Shown: positions 26,771-37,650, counted from the stretch's first letter. The stretch: DNA of 64,000 nt from Clostridium pascui (GCF_016908015.1 NZ_JAFBDB010000007.1:118347-182346); one strand, 5' to 3'. Numbers and translations are program-made. The notes: generated from the sequence alone by a model not told the origin.

Positions 26771-27857
26771 ATTTATCAATAAACACATATTGTTCTTGTA
26801 ATAAGCTAAGTCCTAAATTTAATATAATCTTCTGTGTTACTTCTCTGAATGTGTATGTTTCAGGTAGTTTATTTTTTAAAACTTTAATACCTTCTTGACT
26901 CATAGTTCCTAGTATATTTGTGCTGCATAGTTTACAACAAATCTTATTATTTAAAACAGGTGGATTATTAAAATAAACTTTAGTAGAGCATTTAAATGAA
27001 ATATCTACTTCTAAACTTTTTACATTTCCGCTTACTGCATGCTCTGTTACACAATTTATATTTGAGTATGTTATATTTTCTCTTATAAATCCTTTTATAA
27101 AAAGCTTATTTGAATTATTTATTAGATTACAGCTTTCTAAAAACACCTCTTTATTCACATCTATTATTTTAAAAGCTGGTTCATTAAACTTTGTTAATGT
27201 TTCTATACAAATTGGAATTTCAATTTGAGATATTATCACTGGAAGTTTGCAAACCACTGGTTCTTTAATAAATTTTGACTTTATGTTTTTGCTCGAGCAG
27301 CATTCTAATACTGTATTATTAGAAACTTTAGCTTTACAGTGTACAGTAACCTGGTTTTCTGTAAGCTCTATGTCATTGATATCACTTGTTTCATCTAAAT
27401 TATTATCTATCTCTTCTATATTCTCAGTACTGTTTATATTATCTGTGTTATATTTATCTTCCGTATCTTCTATATTATATATATCCGCTACATTGTTATC
27501 TGCAATATCCTCTACAATATTTTCCTTAACTTCATATTCTACATCTTCTACTATATTTTCAATATTATGTTCAATATTATCATCTACTTCGGTGTTTAAT
27601 ACCTCCTGCTCTTCTTCATAAACATTAAATTCATTATTCTCATCTTCTGTCTGCACATTACTTGATAAATCTTCATTATTACTTTGATTATTATTACCAA
27701 AAAGGTTAAATTGACTACCTAACATTTCAAGCAACCCTATAAACGCTAGGGATGAGTCTTCTACTCCTTGAGGTGAATTTTGTGGAAACATATTGTTTCG
27801 AGGCATAAGCTCTAATTCCTCTTCACATCTTCGTCTATGTCTATGTTTCTTTGACAT
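26769..27857 (-). CDS. CsxC-like protein with long acidic spacer
   Basis: A 362-residue protein without signal peptide. It opens with a basic stretch (KKHRHRRRCEEELELMPRNN). Residues about 55-165 are a low-complexity Asn/Glu/Asp/Ile spacer (for example NIEHNIENIVEDVEYEVKEN). Residues about 170-362 resemble the domain in the two neighbours at 28925-29680 and 29902-30768: KLPVIISQIEIPI, NEPAFKIIDVNKEVFLESC, NKLFIKGFIRENITYS, AVSGNVKSLEVDISFKC. Those neighbours match, from memory, clostridial exosporium protein CsxC. ATG at 27857 follows AAGGAGAGTCTAT. A spore-surface role is inferred; no function is proven. The same-strand cluster with a DUF4489-type gene supports this. Confidence 0.75.
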   Translation of the reverse strand: MSKKHRHRRRCEEELELMPRNNMFPQNSPQGVEDSSLAFIGLLEMLGSQFNLFGNNNQSNNEDLSSNVQTEDENNEFNVYEEEQEVLNTEVDDNIEHNIENIVEDVEYEVKENIVEDIADNNVADIYNIEDTEDKYNTDNINSTENIEEIDNNLDETSDINDIELTENQVTVHCKAKVSNNTVLECCSSKNIKSKFIKEPVVCKLPVIISQIEIPICIETLTKFNEPAFKIIDVNKEVFLESCNLINNSNKLFIKGFIRENITYSNINCVTEHAVSGNVKSLEVDISFKCSTKVYFNNPPVLNNKICCKLCSTNILGTMSQEGIKVLKNKLPETYTFREVTQKIILNLGLSLLQEQYVFIDK

Positions 27858-27951
27858 ATAGACTCTCCTTAATTATTGATAAAAAACATATAATAAATAA
27901 TAGATAATAATTATTGAACCCTATGGCTGAATTGAGATTCGATAATTTTTA

Positions 27952-27975
27952 GAAAGCCGCCCAAAGGCGACTTTC
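27952..27975 (-). terminator. Terminator of the DUF4489-type gene
   Basis: GAAAGCCGCC / GGCGACTTTC hairpin 35 bases after the stop; GC-rich against an AT-rich background. Confidence 0.65.
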
Positions 27976-28010
27976 ATCTTAGATTATTAATTATATCTAT
28001 TATCTGATGT

Positions 28011-28742
28011 TTAGCATCCTGATTTAGCTATAGCTGAAAGCGTTACATTACATACATCTACTTTATCTCCTTCAATTACATTTACAGCTTCAACTAATCT
28101 AACACTATATTTGCAGCATCCTGGACAGCTATTACATTCGCAGTGGCAGAAGTTAAAGGATGTGGTTATTTGTTCATCTGAACTATCTAAAGCAACTGTA
28201 AAGTCCCAAGTTCCGCATGGTACTTCTTGGCCTTCATCACAAGTTTTAAATAGCCCAAATACCAATCTTACTGGAACAGTTGTATCTCCATCAGTAAAAT
28301 AGTGGATAATACTACAGAAGTCAAATTTAACAACTGGATTTTTTAAGCAAGTTGTATCAATAGTAATGCATCCTAATGATCTTGGATAGAAAAAGTTTGT
28401 TGTTCCTGTGTCACCGTTAGGTGCTACTACAGTTCTTTCTATTCTAGCACCTGTTCCACATGCACATTCAAATAGTATTGGGTATGGGCATGGGTTTTTG
28501 GGGCAGCAGTGTCTATATTCATGTTTATCTTTGCATTCTTCACATTCTCTACATTCGCATATACACTTTTTCTCATCTTTGTCGCAGTCTTTGTGTTTTC
28601 TATCATAATCGTAATCCCTGTCGTGATCGCAGTCTCTTCCATAGTCTCTTCCATAGTCGCAATATCTTCTATAAGGGTATGGTCTACAAGCTGGGTATCT
28701 TGGTTGATCGTCGCATTGTTTATTGTCATAATATAGTTTCAT
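28011..28742 (-). CDS. Cys-rich DUF4489-type protein
   Basis: A 243-residue protein in two parts. Residues about 1-85 are rich in Asp, Arg, Tyr and Cys (CDYGRDYGRDCDHDRDYDYD, then CICECRECEECKDK and CCPKNPCPYP). Residues about 90-243 look like DUF4489: RSLGCITIDTTCLKNPVVKF, VRLVFGLFKTCDEG, CGTWDFTVALDSSDEQITTS, ending LSAIAKSGC. It has roughly two dozen cysteines. Such proteins are common in sporulating Clostridia; Cys-rich, self-crosslinking spore-coat or exosporium material is a reasonable guess. ATG at 28742 has GAGGAGGATTTTT. No signal peptide, consistent with mother-cell cytoplasmic synthesis and deposition on the spore. Confidence 0.78.
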   Translation of the reverse strand: MKLYYDNKQCDDQPRYPACRPYPYRRYCDYGRDYGRDCDHDRDYDYDRKHKDCDKDEKKCICECRECEECKDKHEYRHCCPKNPCPYPILFECACGTGARIERTVVAPNGDTGTTNFFYPRSLGCITIDTTCLKNPVVKFDFCSIIHYFTDGDTTVPVRLVFGLFKTCDEGQEVPCGTWDFTVALDSSDEQITTSFNFCHCECNSCPGCCKYSVRLVEAVNVIEGDKVDVCNVTLSAIAKSGC

Positions 28743-28924
28743 AAAAATCCTCCTCTTTATTATCTTTAACTAATCACTTTTTTAACTTTAGAAAGGTTTC
28801 TAGCCTTCTAATATAATATATGAGAAACTTAATTAAGCGTTACATAACTTACAGCTTTTTTTATTCTAGATTTGTTCTAAAAATTTAAGCTTCTTACTCT
28901 TTAAATCAAAGCCCTCTTAAGTTT

Positions 28925-29680
28925 TTAATCTTCACATTCACATTGATCTTTATATGGTGGGTACCAACGTGACTTTGGAACATATACTGGCTGATTTTGA
29001 AGCACTTTAAGTCTAATATAAATTACCATTTTCTCAGTAAATTCTCTAAAGCATTTTTCTCTTTTGAATCTGCCAGTACATTTTATATCACGGTTTAAAA
29101 TAGTTGATTCTAAAATCTTTGCCCACTCTAATTCACAAAAAATTTTTTCATGAAACTTTTGAAAGTGTATCCTAGACTCTTCTTCATCATTTGAGCAGGT
29201 CATCTTATTATCCAATGAATTTAATTCACCTTCATAGGACTTCCCAAATATAGGTTTCTTATCAAACCTAACTTTAGTTACACATTTAAAAGGAATATTT
29301 ACTGTTGTATGCCTTATATCTCCACTAATACTTGTTTCATTAACGCACCTTACAGTAGAGTACTGGATATTTGCTTGAACAAATCCTCCAATAAATAACT
29401 TATTGGTGCAAGGAACTAAATGACATTGTGTTATACAAACTTTTTTATCTATAGCTTTTATATCAAAAGCAGGCTCCTCTAATCGAATGTCTGCTTCAAC
29501 ATCTATTTGTACCTTAACATCTGAAAGTACTACTGGAACCTTAGCAACTAATGGCCCACATATTCCAACTGGATCATAGCATTTACTATCACATTCTCCC
29601 AAAGTTTCACAATTTATAACCTGTGAGTCACACTCTGGAATTGGCCTTGGCCTGCATCCTGGATCTCTTCCTTCATCCAT
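28925..29680 (-). CDS. CsxC-like spore-surface protein
   Basis: A 251-residue protein with Cys scattered throughout. The N terminus is Pro/Cys-rich (GRDPGCRPRPIPECDSQVIN). The main domain has GPLVAKVPVVLSDVKVQID, LEEPAFDIKAIDKKVCITQC, NKLFIGGFVQANIQYSTVRC, SISGDIRHTTVNIPFKCVTK and a C-terminal FTEKMVIYIRLKVLQNQPVY. This pattern resembles the clostridial CsxC exosporium family (from memory, not searched). ATG at 29680 follows AAGGAGGGGAGCTTGAGTT. It is a clear paralogue of 29902-30768 (most blocks conserved in order) and shares the core block with 26769-27857. Confidence 0.75.
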   Translation of the reverse strand: MDEGRDPGCRPRPIPECDSQVINCETLGECDSKCYDPVGICGPLVAKVPVVLSDVKVQIDVEADIRLEEPAFDIKAIDKKVCITQCHLVPCTNKLFIGGFVQANIQYSTVRCVNETSISGDIRHTTVNIPFKCVTKVRFDKKPIFGKSYEGELNSLDNKMTCSNDEEESRIHFQKFHEKIFCELEWAKILESTILNRDIKCTGRFKREKCFREFTEKMVIYIRLKVLQNQPVYVPKSRWYPPYKDQCECED

Positions 29681-29817
29681 AACTCAAGCTCCCCTCCTTA
29701 TAATCTTAAGTATATTAAAACTTTAAGGCCTAACTTTTTTGCCCTTAAAGCTTAATATCTACTATCATATTATTCTGAAAATACTAATTTGCTACAAATC
29801 CTTAAATTTTGTACATT

Positions 29818-29888
29818 GCATGATTTATAGAAATTTAAAATTTCGTTATAAATCAGCACATCTCAATTTTATTGAGATGTTTCCTTAA
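29818..29888 (+). repeat. Dispersed repeat family 2, full copy
   Basis: A 71-bp copy of the element at 22811-22880 in the same orientation, containing CATCTCAAT/ATTGAGATG. It begins about 140 bases upstream of the gene at 28925 and ends 13 bases from the stop of 29902-30768. Confidence 0.8.
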
Positions 29889-29901
29889 ATATTAACCTAT
29901 T

Positions 29902-30768
29902 TTAGTTTTCATCTAATTCTTCAACAGGTACTTCCTTTCCAATCATTCCTCTCTCAGGATCAAACCCAACTTCGATTTCAACGCATTTTATATCTTTACT
30001 AGAACCACACTCTCCAGGCCAATCTTTTACCACAGTTACTTCACAGCTGGGTTCAGGAATACATACATTTTGGTTTTGTAATACCTTAAGTCTTAAATAT
30101 ACAACCATTTTCTCAGTTATCTCACGGAAAGATTTTTCATTAGGTAAGGTATTTAAAAGAGATGTATTTCTATCTAAAATATCTGTTTCCAATATTCTCG
30201 CATGCTCTAACTCACAATAAACTGGTTCATATAGTTTATTGTAGTGAATCCAAGAGTCTTCTTTTTGATCCTTATTTAACATATTATTATCTAAGGAATT
30301 TAATCTTTTTTTATATTCTTTTCCGTATATAGGATAATTAGAAAAGTGAATTTTTGTTACACATTTGAAAGGAATGTTAACAGTAGTATGCTGAATATTT
30401 CCGCTTATACTTGTTTGATTTGTACAGTCAATAGTAGAAAATTGTATATTCTTTTGAACGTGGCCTGCTATGAAAAGCTTATTTGTATATGGAATAAGTT
30501 TACACTGAGTAATCACAATATGTTTATCAATATTTTTAATATCCAAGGCTCTTTCTTCCAATCTAATTTCTGACTCCAGATCAATTTGTACTTCCACATC
30601 AGATAAGACCACAGGAATCTTAGCTATAAGCGGCCCCGTCCTACCCGTAGGAATATTGCACTGATTTTCACATTCATTTAAAGTAGTGGAATCCTTAACC
30701 CTAGAATCACACCTCGGTATGTTTTGGTTATTTTCATTACACTCTTTTATTTTATTTTCTTGTGCCAT
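29902..30768 (-). CDS. CsxC-like spore-surface protein (paralogue)
   Basis: A 288-residue protein with the same domain as 28925-29680: GPLIAKIPVVLSDVEVQIDL, LEERALDIKNIDKHIVITQC, NKLFIAGHVQKNIQFSTIDC, SISGNIQHTTVNIPFKC and FREITEKMVVYLRLKVLQNQ. A longer Glu/Pro-rich tail (EPSCEVTVVKDWPGECGS onward) follows. The ATG at 30768 with GGAGGATTATATTT is preferred over a far-upstream in-frame start at 30822. Probable mother-cell spore-surface protein; same-strand neighbour of its paralogue but separated by a repeat, so likely a separate transcript. Confidence 0.75.
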   Translation of the reverse strand: MAQENKIKECNENNQNIPRCDSRVKDSTTLNECENQCNIPTGRTGPLIAKIPVVLSDVEVQIDLESEIRLEERALDIKNIDKHIVITQCKLIPYTNKLFIAGHVQKNIQFSTIDCTNQTSISGNIQHTTVNIPFKCVTKIHFSNYPIYGKEYKKRLNSLDNNMLNKDQKEDSWIHYNKLYEPVYCELEHARILETDILDRNTSLLNTLPNEKSFREITEKMVVYLRLKVLQNQNVCIPEPSCEVTVVKDWPGECGSSKDIKCVEIEVGFDPERGMIGKEVPVEELDEN

Positions 30769-30862
30769 AAATATAATCCTCCGATTTTTTACTACAGTAT
30801 CATAATATTCAATATAAACCAATTTGTTACATGTTATTATTTATTCAATATATAATTATTAG

Positions 30863-30892
30863 TGAATAATAATTAAAAAACTACTAATACTA
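30863..30892 (+). promoter_or_regulatory. Sigma-G-like promoter of the first gerAB gene
   Basis: TGAATA (30863-30868), 17-base spacer, AATACTA (30886-30892), close to the forespore sigma-G consensus, 43 bases before the start codon. The same arrangement recurs at 32118-32147. Confidence 0.65.
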
Positions 30893-30934
30893 TAGAAATG
30901 TAAAATTTATCATAATGCATTTGGAGGAGTTTAT

Positions 30935-32038
30935 GTGAAGACTACTATAGAAGATAAATATATTATATTTTTAGTCTTTTCAGGTATAGTTGGACTTTTT
31001 ACTAATCTTCCCACCGAATATGGCTCATATGCAGGTACTGGCGGATGGGTGGTTATCATTATAGACTTATTATTAATATTACCTCCGAGTCTTGCTATCA
31101 TTTGGTTAAATAAGCAGTATGATGGAAGAATTATACCTGATTATTTAGATGAAATTTTAGGAAAGTACTTAGCATTGCCTATAAATATACTTTATTTTAT
31201 AAAATTTGCTATGTTAGTTCCTTCAATGACTAGATCGCTTTTAGGTATGGTTAAGTCCTCAGCATTGCAAACCACTCCTATCTGGCCGTTAGCTTTAATA
31301 TTTATAGCTTGTGGATGCTATGCTGCAGCCTGTGAAATAAAATATCTATCTTACATATGTCAGCTTTTTATTTTAATTGCACTAATTCTATCCTCTATAG
31401 TGTTTTTTACATTACTTAGCAAAGGTCGAATTATTAATTTAATGCCGTTTTTTATTAAAGAAGATATACCCTTGTATTTTAAGGAAAGTATTAGAAACTT
31501 AAGGTTTTTCTTTGGAACCATGGTGCTTCTGGTAGTTCCTCTTAATAAAAAAAATAATAAAAAAGCTAGTATATATTTATTAATAGGCCTCATACTATCA
31601 ACCTTATTTTACTTATTTATATTTTGGGGAACAGTTTCAGTTTGTGGAATAAATAGCACTGTGTTATTTAATGATGCATTTTTTATTGCAGTTAGAAGCG
31701 TCGAAATTCAAAAGCTAGAAATTTTACAAAGACTTGATGCTTTAGCAATTGCTGCTTTTATCTTTACTAGTTTAATGATAGTTGCTCTGTATATATATGG
31801 AGCTGCTGTTGTTTTTAAATACTACCTAGGAAAAACAAAAACTTTAAAAAATATAACTCTTTCTTTTTCCTGCATTATTGTATCTATTGTAAGTTTTCTA
31901 ATTTGTATTATTATTCCTAATGAATTTTTTTTAGTACGATATCTCGAAATAAGTTACATGATATCATGGTTTACTTCTATGATTATTCCTATTATATTAT
32001 TTATCATTGTTAAAATTAAAAAGAAGATTAATAAATAA
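30935..32038 (+). CDS. GerAB-type spore germination permease (B subunit 1)
   Basis: A 367-residue integral membrane protein of the endospore germination GerAB family (APC fold), with about ten TM helices. Family features include YIIFLVFSGIVGLFTNLP at the start and LMPFFIKEDIPLYFKESIRN in the middle. B subunits hold the germinant-binding site in the spore inner membrane. It starts with GTG at 30935, 7 bases after GGAGGA; the GTG is embedded in ATGTGA, a start-stop pair. It is very similar to the next gene, indicating tandem duplication. A terminator and a fresh promoter follow, so it may be transcribed alone. Confidence 0.9.
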   Translation: MKTTIEDKYIIFLVFSGIVGLFTNLPTEYGSYAGTGGWVVIIIDLLLILPPSLAIIWLNKQYDGRIIPDYLDEILGKYLALPINILYFIKFAMLVPSMTRSLLGMVKSSALQTTPIWPLALIFIACGCYAAACEIKYLSYICQLFILIALILSSIVFFTLLSKGRIINLMPFFIKEDIPLYFKESIRNLRFFFGTMVLLVVPLNKKNNKKASIYLLIGLILSTLFYLFIFWGTVSVCGINSTVLFNDAFFIAVRSVEIQKLEILQRLDALAIAAFIFTSLMIVALYIYGAAVVFKYYLGKTKTLKNITLSFSCIIVSIVSFLICIIIPNEFFLVRYLEISYMISWFTSMIIPIILFIIVKIKKKINK

Positions 32039-32040
32039 GC

Positions 32041-32087
32041 ATCTCGATAAAAAGATATAATACCTTTTTGTTGAGATATTTATTTTT
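32041..32087 (+). terminator. Terminator after B subunit 1
   Basis: ATCTCGATAAAAAG pairs with CTTTTTGTTGAGAT (14 bp with two wobble pairs), then ATTTATTTTT. Confidence 0.75.
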
Positions 32088-32117
32088 AAATTAGGATCCA
32101 TTATATTTAATTGTTGG

Positions 32118-32147
32118 TGAATAATAAAAAAAAAACTACTAATAATA
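32118..32147 (+). promoter_or_regulatory. Sigma-G-like promoter of the second gerAB gene
   Basis: TGAATA (32118-32123), 17-base spacer, AATAATA (32141-32147); same spacing and flanking CTACT as at 30863, so the promoter was duplicated with the gene. Confidence 0.6.
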
Positions 32148-32189
32148 TAAAAAGGCAAAATTTATTAGCATGTATTTGGAGGAGTTTAT

Positions 32190-33305
32190 GTGAAGACTAT
32201 TATAGAAGACAAATATATTATATTTTTAGTCTTTTCAGGTGTAGTTGGACTTTTTACTAACATTCCAAAAGAATATGGCACATATGTAGGTACTGGTGGA
32301 TGGGTAATTATCATTATAGATTTGCTTTTAATATTGCCTCCAAGCTTTGCAATTGTATGGTTAAATAAGCAGTATGAGGGAAAAATAATACCAGAGTATT
32401 TAGTTGAAATCTTAGGAAAACACATAGCACTACCTATAAATGTTCTTTATTTTATGAGATTTTTCATGTTAGTTCCATTAATGACTAGAGCACTTTTAGG
32501 CATGGTTAAGTCTACATCATTAGAAACAACTCCAATTTGGCCGTTGGCTTTTATATTTTTAACCTGTGCTTGCTATGCTGCATCACAAGGAATAAAATCT
32601 TTAAGTTACATATGTCAATTTTTTATTTTAACTGCATTGATTTTATCCTCTATATTGTTCTTTGCATTACTTAGTAAAGGTGGGTTTATAAATTTAAGGC
32701 CCTTCTTTGTTAAAGAAGATATTCCACTCTATTTTAAAGAGAGTATTCGAAACTTAAGAATTTTTTTTGGAGCTGGCGTGCTTTTAGTAGTGCCGTTTTC
32801 AAAAAAGGATAATAAAAAAACTAATATGTACTTATTGATAGGCTTTATGATAATAACTTTATTTTATTTATTTGTATTTTGGGGAACTGTTTCAGTTGCA
32901 GGAATAAATCAAACCGTATTATTTGATGATATATTTTTCATTGCAGTTAGAAGTGTTGAAATTCAAAACTTAGAAATTTTGAAAAGACTTGATGGTCTAG
33001 CAATTGCTGCTTTTACCTTTACTAGTTTGATGATGGTAGCAGTAGATATATATGGATCAGCTGTTGTATTTAAGTATTATTTAGAAAAAACTAAAATACC
33101 TAAAAAAATGACTCTTTCCTTTTCCTGTATTGTTATATCTATTATAGGTTTTGTGCTTTGTGTTATTATCCCTAGTACATTTGCTTTGAGAAAATATCTA
33201 TTAATCAGTTATAAAATAGCATGGTTTACTTCTATGATTCTTCCTATCGTGCTATTTATTATTGTTAAAATTAAAATGAGGATTAATAGGGAAACATCTC
33301 AATAA
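32190..33305 (+). CDS. GerAB-type spore germination permease (B subunit 2)
   Basis: A 371-residue paralogue of 30935-32038 with the same ten-helix plan and near-identical opening (EDKYIIFLVFSGVVGLFTNI). It starts with GTG at 32190 in the same ATGTGA context behind GGAGGA. The last four codons (Glu-Thr-Ser-Gln) and stop lie in an inverted copy of repeat family 2, which seems to have supplied the C-terminal end; the sister gene ends at INK without them. It is followed after 62 bases by a third B subunit, then C and A subunits, so it probably heads a B-B-C-A transcript. Confidence 0.9.
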   Translation: MKTIIEDKYIIFLVFSGVVGLFTNIPKEYGTYVGTGGWVIIIIDLLLILPPSFAIVWLNKQYEGKIIPEYLVEILGKHIALPINVLYFMRFFMLVPLMTRALLGMVKSTSLETTPIWPLAFIFLTCACYAASQGIKSLSYICQFFILTALILSSILFFALLSKGGFINLRPFFVKEDIPLYFKESIRNLRIFFGAGVLLVVPFSKKDNKKTNMYLLIGFMIITLFYLFVFWGTVSVAGINQTVLFDDIFFIAVRSVEIQNLEILKRLDGLAIAAFTFTSLMMVAVDIYGSAVVFKYYLEKTKIPKKMTLSFSCIVISIIGFVLCVIIPSTFALRKYLLISYKIAWFTSMILPIVLFIIVKIKMRINRETSQ

Positions 33306-33327
33306 AATTGAGACGTGATGATTTATA
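33292..33327 (-). repeat. Truncated inverted copy of dispersed repeat family 2
   Basis: AAACATCTCAATAAAATTGA then GACGTGATGATTTATA matches the reverse complement of the right two-thirds of the 29818-29888 element. It overlaps the stop codon of B subunit 2; its hairpin CATCTCAAT/ATTGAGACG may act as a weak terminator. Confidence 0.65.
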
Positions 33328-33367
33328 TCAAAACTGAATTTGTTATTTTGTATATGGAGGAATTTAC

Positions 33368-34474
33368 TTGAAAGAAGCTATAGGTAATAAACAAATAGTA
33401 TTTATACTTTTTGCAAGCATTGTAGGCTTTCCCTTTAGTATTCCTATGGACTTTGCTGTGTCTGCAGGCACTTGTGGATGGACAATAGCTATTATATGTG
33501 CGTTACTAGCAACTCCCCCTATATTTATGATATCATCAATAAACATGCATTATGAAAAAAGAGGATTTCATGAATATATAGAAGATATTGCTGGGAAATA
33601 TTTAGCATTAGCTATTATGATATTTTTTTTAGCAAGATATTTATCTTCAACCATGATGGTAGCTGGATCTATTACCAGATTAGTAAGACTTACTATACTA
33701 GAGTTTACCCCCTTGTGGGCTTTATTTATAGTATTCATTGCATGTTGCAGCTATACATCATCCAAAAGTTTAACATCCCTATCCTATATATATGAGTTTT
33801 ATGGATTAATACTAACCTTCATATTTTCTCTATTAATTTTAGCAATGCTTACAAAAGGTGATTTTATAAATTTAAGACCTTTTTTTGTTAAAGAAGATAT
33901 GCCTACTTACCTTAAGGAGGGTTTTAGAAATTTAATAGCCTTTGCCGGCTTTGATAAACTTTTCTTTGTACCATTATTTAGAAAAGAAAATAAAAAAATT
34001 CATAAATATTTAGTTGTAAGCATACTGTTAATTACCATTTGCTATATTGCTAGTTTTGAGGCTACTCTTGCAGTTTCAGGCGTAAATGAAACTGTACTTT
34101 ATGATGATATTTTTTTTCTTTCAATTAGAGGTATCGAATTACATCACTTTGATCTTATAAGGAGATTGGACCTTTTTGCACTTTCTAATTTTATTTTCAG
34201 CTCACTTATGATAGTTTCATTTAATTTATATGCTTCAAATGTAATAATTTATCATTATTTACAAAAACTAAATTTTAGGAGTGTAACTATTCCTCTTATT
34301 TCAGTTATTATATATATTTTTGCATCTATAATATGTATCAGTTTTGCGTCTATATTTACTTCAGAAGCTTACGTTAAAATTACATCTAATATGGCAATAG
34401 TTGCTTCTTATATAATTCCAATAATATTATTTACGATTGTTAAGGTGAAAAACTATGAAAAAAAAACATTATAA
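33368..34474 (+). CDS. GerAB-type spore germination permease (B subunit 3)
   Basis: A 368-residue GerAB-family permease, clearly more divergent than B1 and B2 but with the family hallmark NLRPFFVKEDMPTYLKEGFR and about ten TM helices. TTG start at 33368 follows GGAGGAATTTAC. Its 3' end overlaps the C-subunit gene by 20 bases, indicating coupling. In clostridial receptors with several B subunits, different B proteins are thought to alter germinant specificity; that is family inference. Confidence 0.9.
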   Translation: MKEAIGNKQIVFILFASIVGFPFSIPMDFAVSAGTCGWTIAIICALLATPPIFMISSINMHYEKRGFHEYIEDIAGKYLALAIMIFFLARYLSSTMMVAGSITRLVRLTILEFTPLWALFIVFIACCSYTSSKSLTSLSYIYEFYGLILTFIFSLLILAMLTKGDFINLRPFFVKEDMPTYLKEGFRNLIAFAGFDKLFFVPLFRKENKKIHKYLVVSILLITICYIASFEATLAVSGVNETVLYDDIFFLSIRGIELHHFDLIRRLDLFALSNFIFSSLMIVSFNLYASNVIIYHYLQKLNFRSVTIPLISVIIYIFASIICISFASIFTSEAYVKITSNMAIVASYIIPIILFTIVKVKNYEKKTL

Positions 34475-35603
34475 AAAATTATCATTATTCCTATTATTAA
34501 CTTGCTTTAGTTTATTTTTTACAGCTTGCTGGGACTATAAAGATATAGAGGACAGAGCACTTGTAGTATCTTTTGGAGTAGATACTCCAGCTCCAGATAG
34601 AGTGCGATTTGATGCTGAAATAGCTGAATTTCGTCCTATGAGTGCTCAACAAACTACCTATGAAATAAGTCATTTTACCGGGGAAGGCAGCAACTTTGAT
34701 AAAGCAAGAGCAAATTTACAGGTTCAAGCTAAAGGCCCACTTTCTAATGGTCCTGCCACTGCTGTAATAGTTAGTGAAAGATTTGCGCAATCAAACTTCT
34801 TTGAAGATTACTTGAATAGGGCAAATAGACAATATGACTTAAGGAAAACCGTAACCTTACTAGTAAGTAAAAGGCCTCCAAGTGACCTTATGGAATTATC
34901 CACTAAACAAAATACATCCATAGGTTTTTTCGTAGAAAATAACATACAAAGCTTGTTCAAGGATACCCATGTAGATATAACCATAGCAAATGTAATTTCT
35001 GAAAGCCGTATAAAGGATTTAGGTCTGCTTCTTCCTACTATTGATATAGTAGAAGGAAAACCTCAGTACATAGGATTAAGTGTAATAAAAGACTTTAAGC
35101 TTGTAGATATAATAGATTTAGATGATAGTACTGGAGTATTATTTCTAATGTCTCCTAACAATCCACTAATCTTAAACTTACCTGATCCAAAACATCCAAC
35201 TAATGTTTTAACTATTTCGACACGAGTTAAGAATCGTAAAATTAAAACAAGTTGGGAAAATGGGAAAGCTATTATAAATGTATCTTTAGCAGCTAATGCA
35301 TCCTTGTCATTTCAATATGAATTACAAGGAAAGTCACCAGAAGATATAGAAGAACTTGAAACTGTATTAAGTAAGCATATTAAAAAAATGATCATGGAAT
35401 CAGTAAGTAAATCTCAAAATAATTATAAAGTAGATATATTTGAATTTATTAAGTACTTTAAAGCTCAAAATCCAATTCAATATAGGCAAATAGAATGGGG
35501 TAAGGTTTATCCCGAAGCAGAAGTTAATGTGAATGTTAAGGTTAATATTACCGACAAAAATGCAATGGAATTTGAAAATAAAGAGAAATTAGATAAAAGG
35601 TGA
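34455..35603 (+). CDS. Ger(x)C-family germination lipoprotein (C subunit)
   Basis: A 382-residue lipoprotein: Lys-rich start, hydrophobic signal and lipobox ending FTAC (FFTACWDYKDIEDRALVVSF). The mature protein has the WDYKDIEDRALVVSFGVD start typical of GerAC. It anchors to the outer face of the spore inner membrane and is needed for receptor function. ATG at 34455 lies within the end of the third B gene (20-base overlap), and the A gene follows 4 bases after its stop, so the set is one transcript. Confidence 0.92.
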   Translation: MKKKHYKKLSLFLLLTCFSLFFTACWDYKDIEDRALVVSFGVDTPAPDRVRFDAEIAEFRPMSAQQTTYEISHFTGEGSNFDKARANLQVQAKGPLSNGPATAVIVSERFAQSNFFEDYLNRANRQYDLRKTVTLLVSKRPPSDLMELSTKQNTSIGFFVENNIQSLFKDTHVDITIANVISESRIKDLGLLLPTIDIVEGKPQYIGLSVIKDFKLVDIIDLDDSTGVLFLMSPNNPLILNLPDPKHPTNVLTISTRVKNRKIKTSWENGKAIINVSLAANASLSFQYELQGKSPEDIEELETVLSKHIKKMIMESVSKSQNNYKVDIFEFIKYFKAQNPIQYRQIEWGKVYPEAEVNVNVKVNITDKNAMEFENKEKLDKR

Positions 35604-35607
35604 TTTT

Positions 35608-37533
<1,926 letters not shown>

Positions 37534-37563
37534 TTTTTTCCATTGTTAACTGTAATATTTATA

Positions 37564-37603
37564 AAGGCACTAGGCATATTATATAATTTATGCCTAGTGC
37601 CTT
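37564..37603. terminator. Bidirectional terminator between the two germination loci
   Basis: AAGGCACTAGGCATA / TATGCCTAGTGCCTT, a perfect 15-bp stem with a 10-nt loop, followed by ATTATTA on the right and ATTTAT on the left. It serves the convergent A-subunit and WG-repeat genes. Confidence 0.85.
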
Positions 37604-37650
37604 ATTATTAAGTTTTATCATGTATTTTATAAATAAGAGAACTTACGTTT

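Noticed and set aside
28408..28744. Several overlapping open frames opposite or out of frame with the DUF4489-type gene
   Set aside because: They arise from the biased Asp/Arg/Tyr/Cys codons; the minus-strand frame has a ribosome site, terminator and family match.
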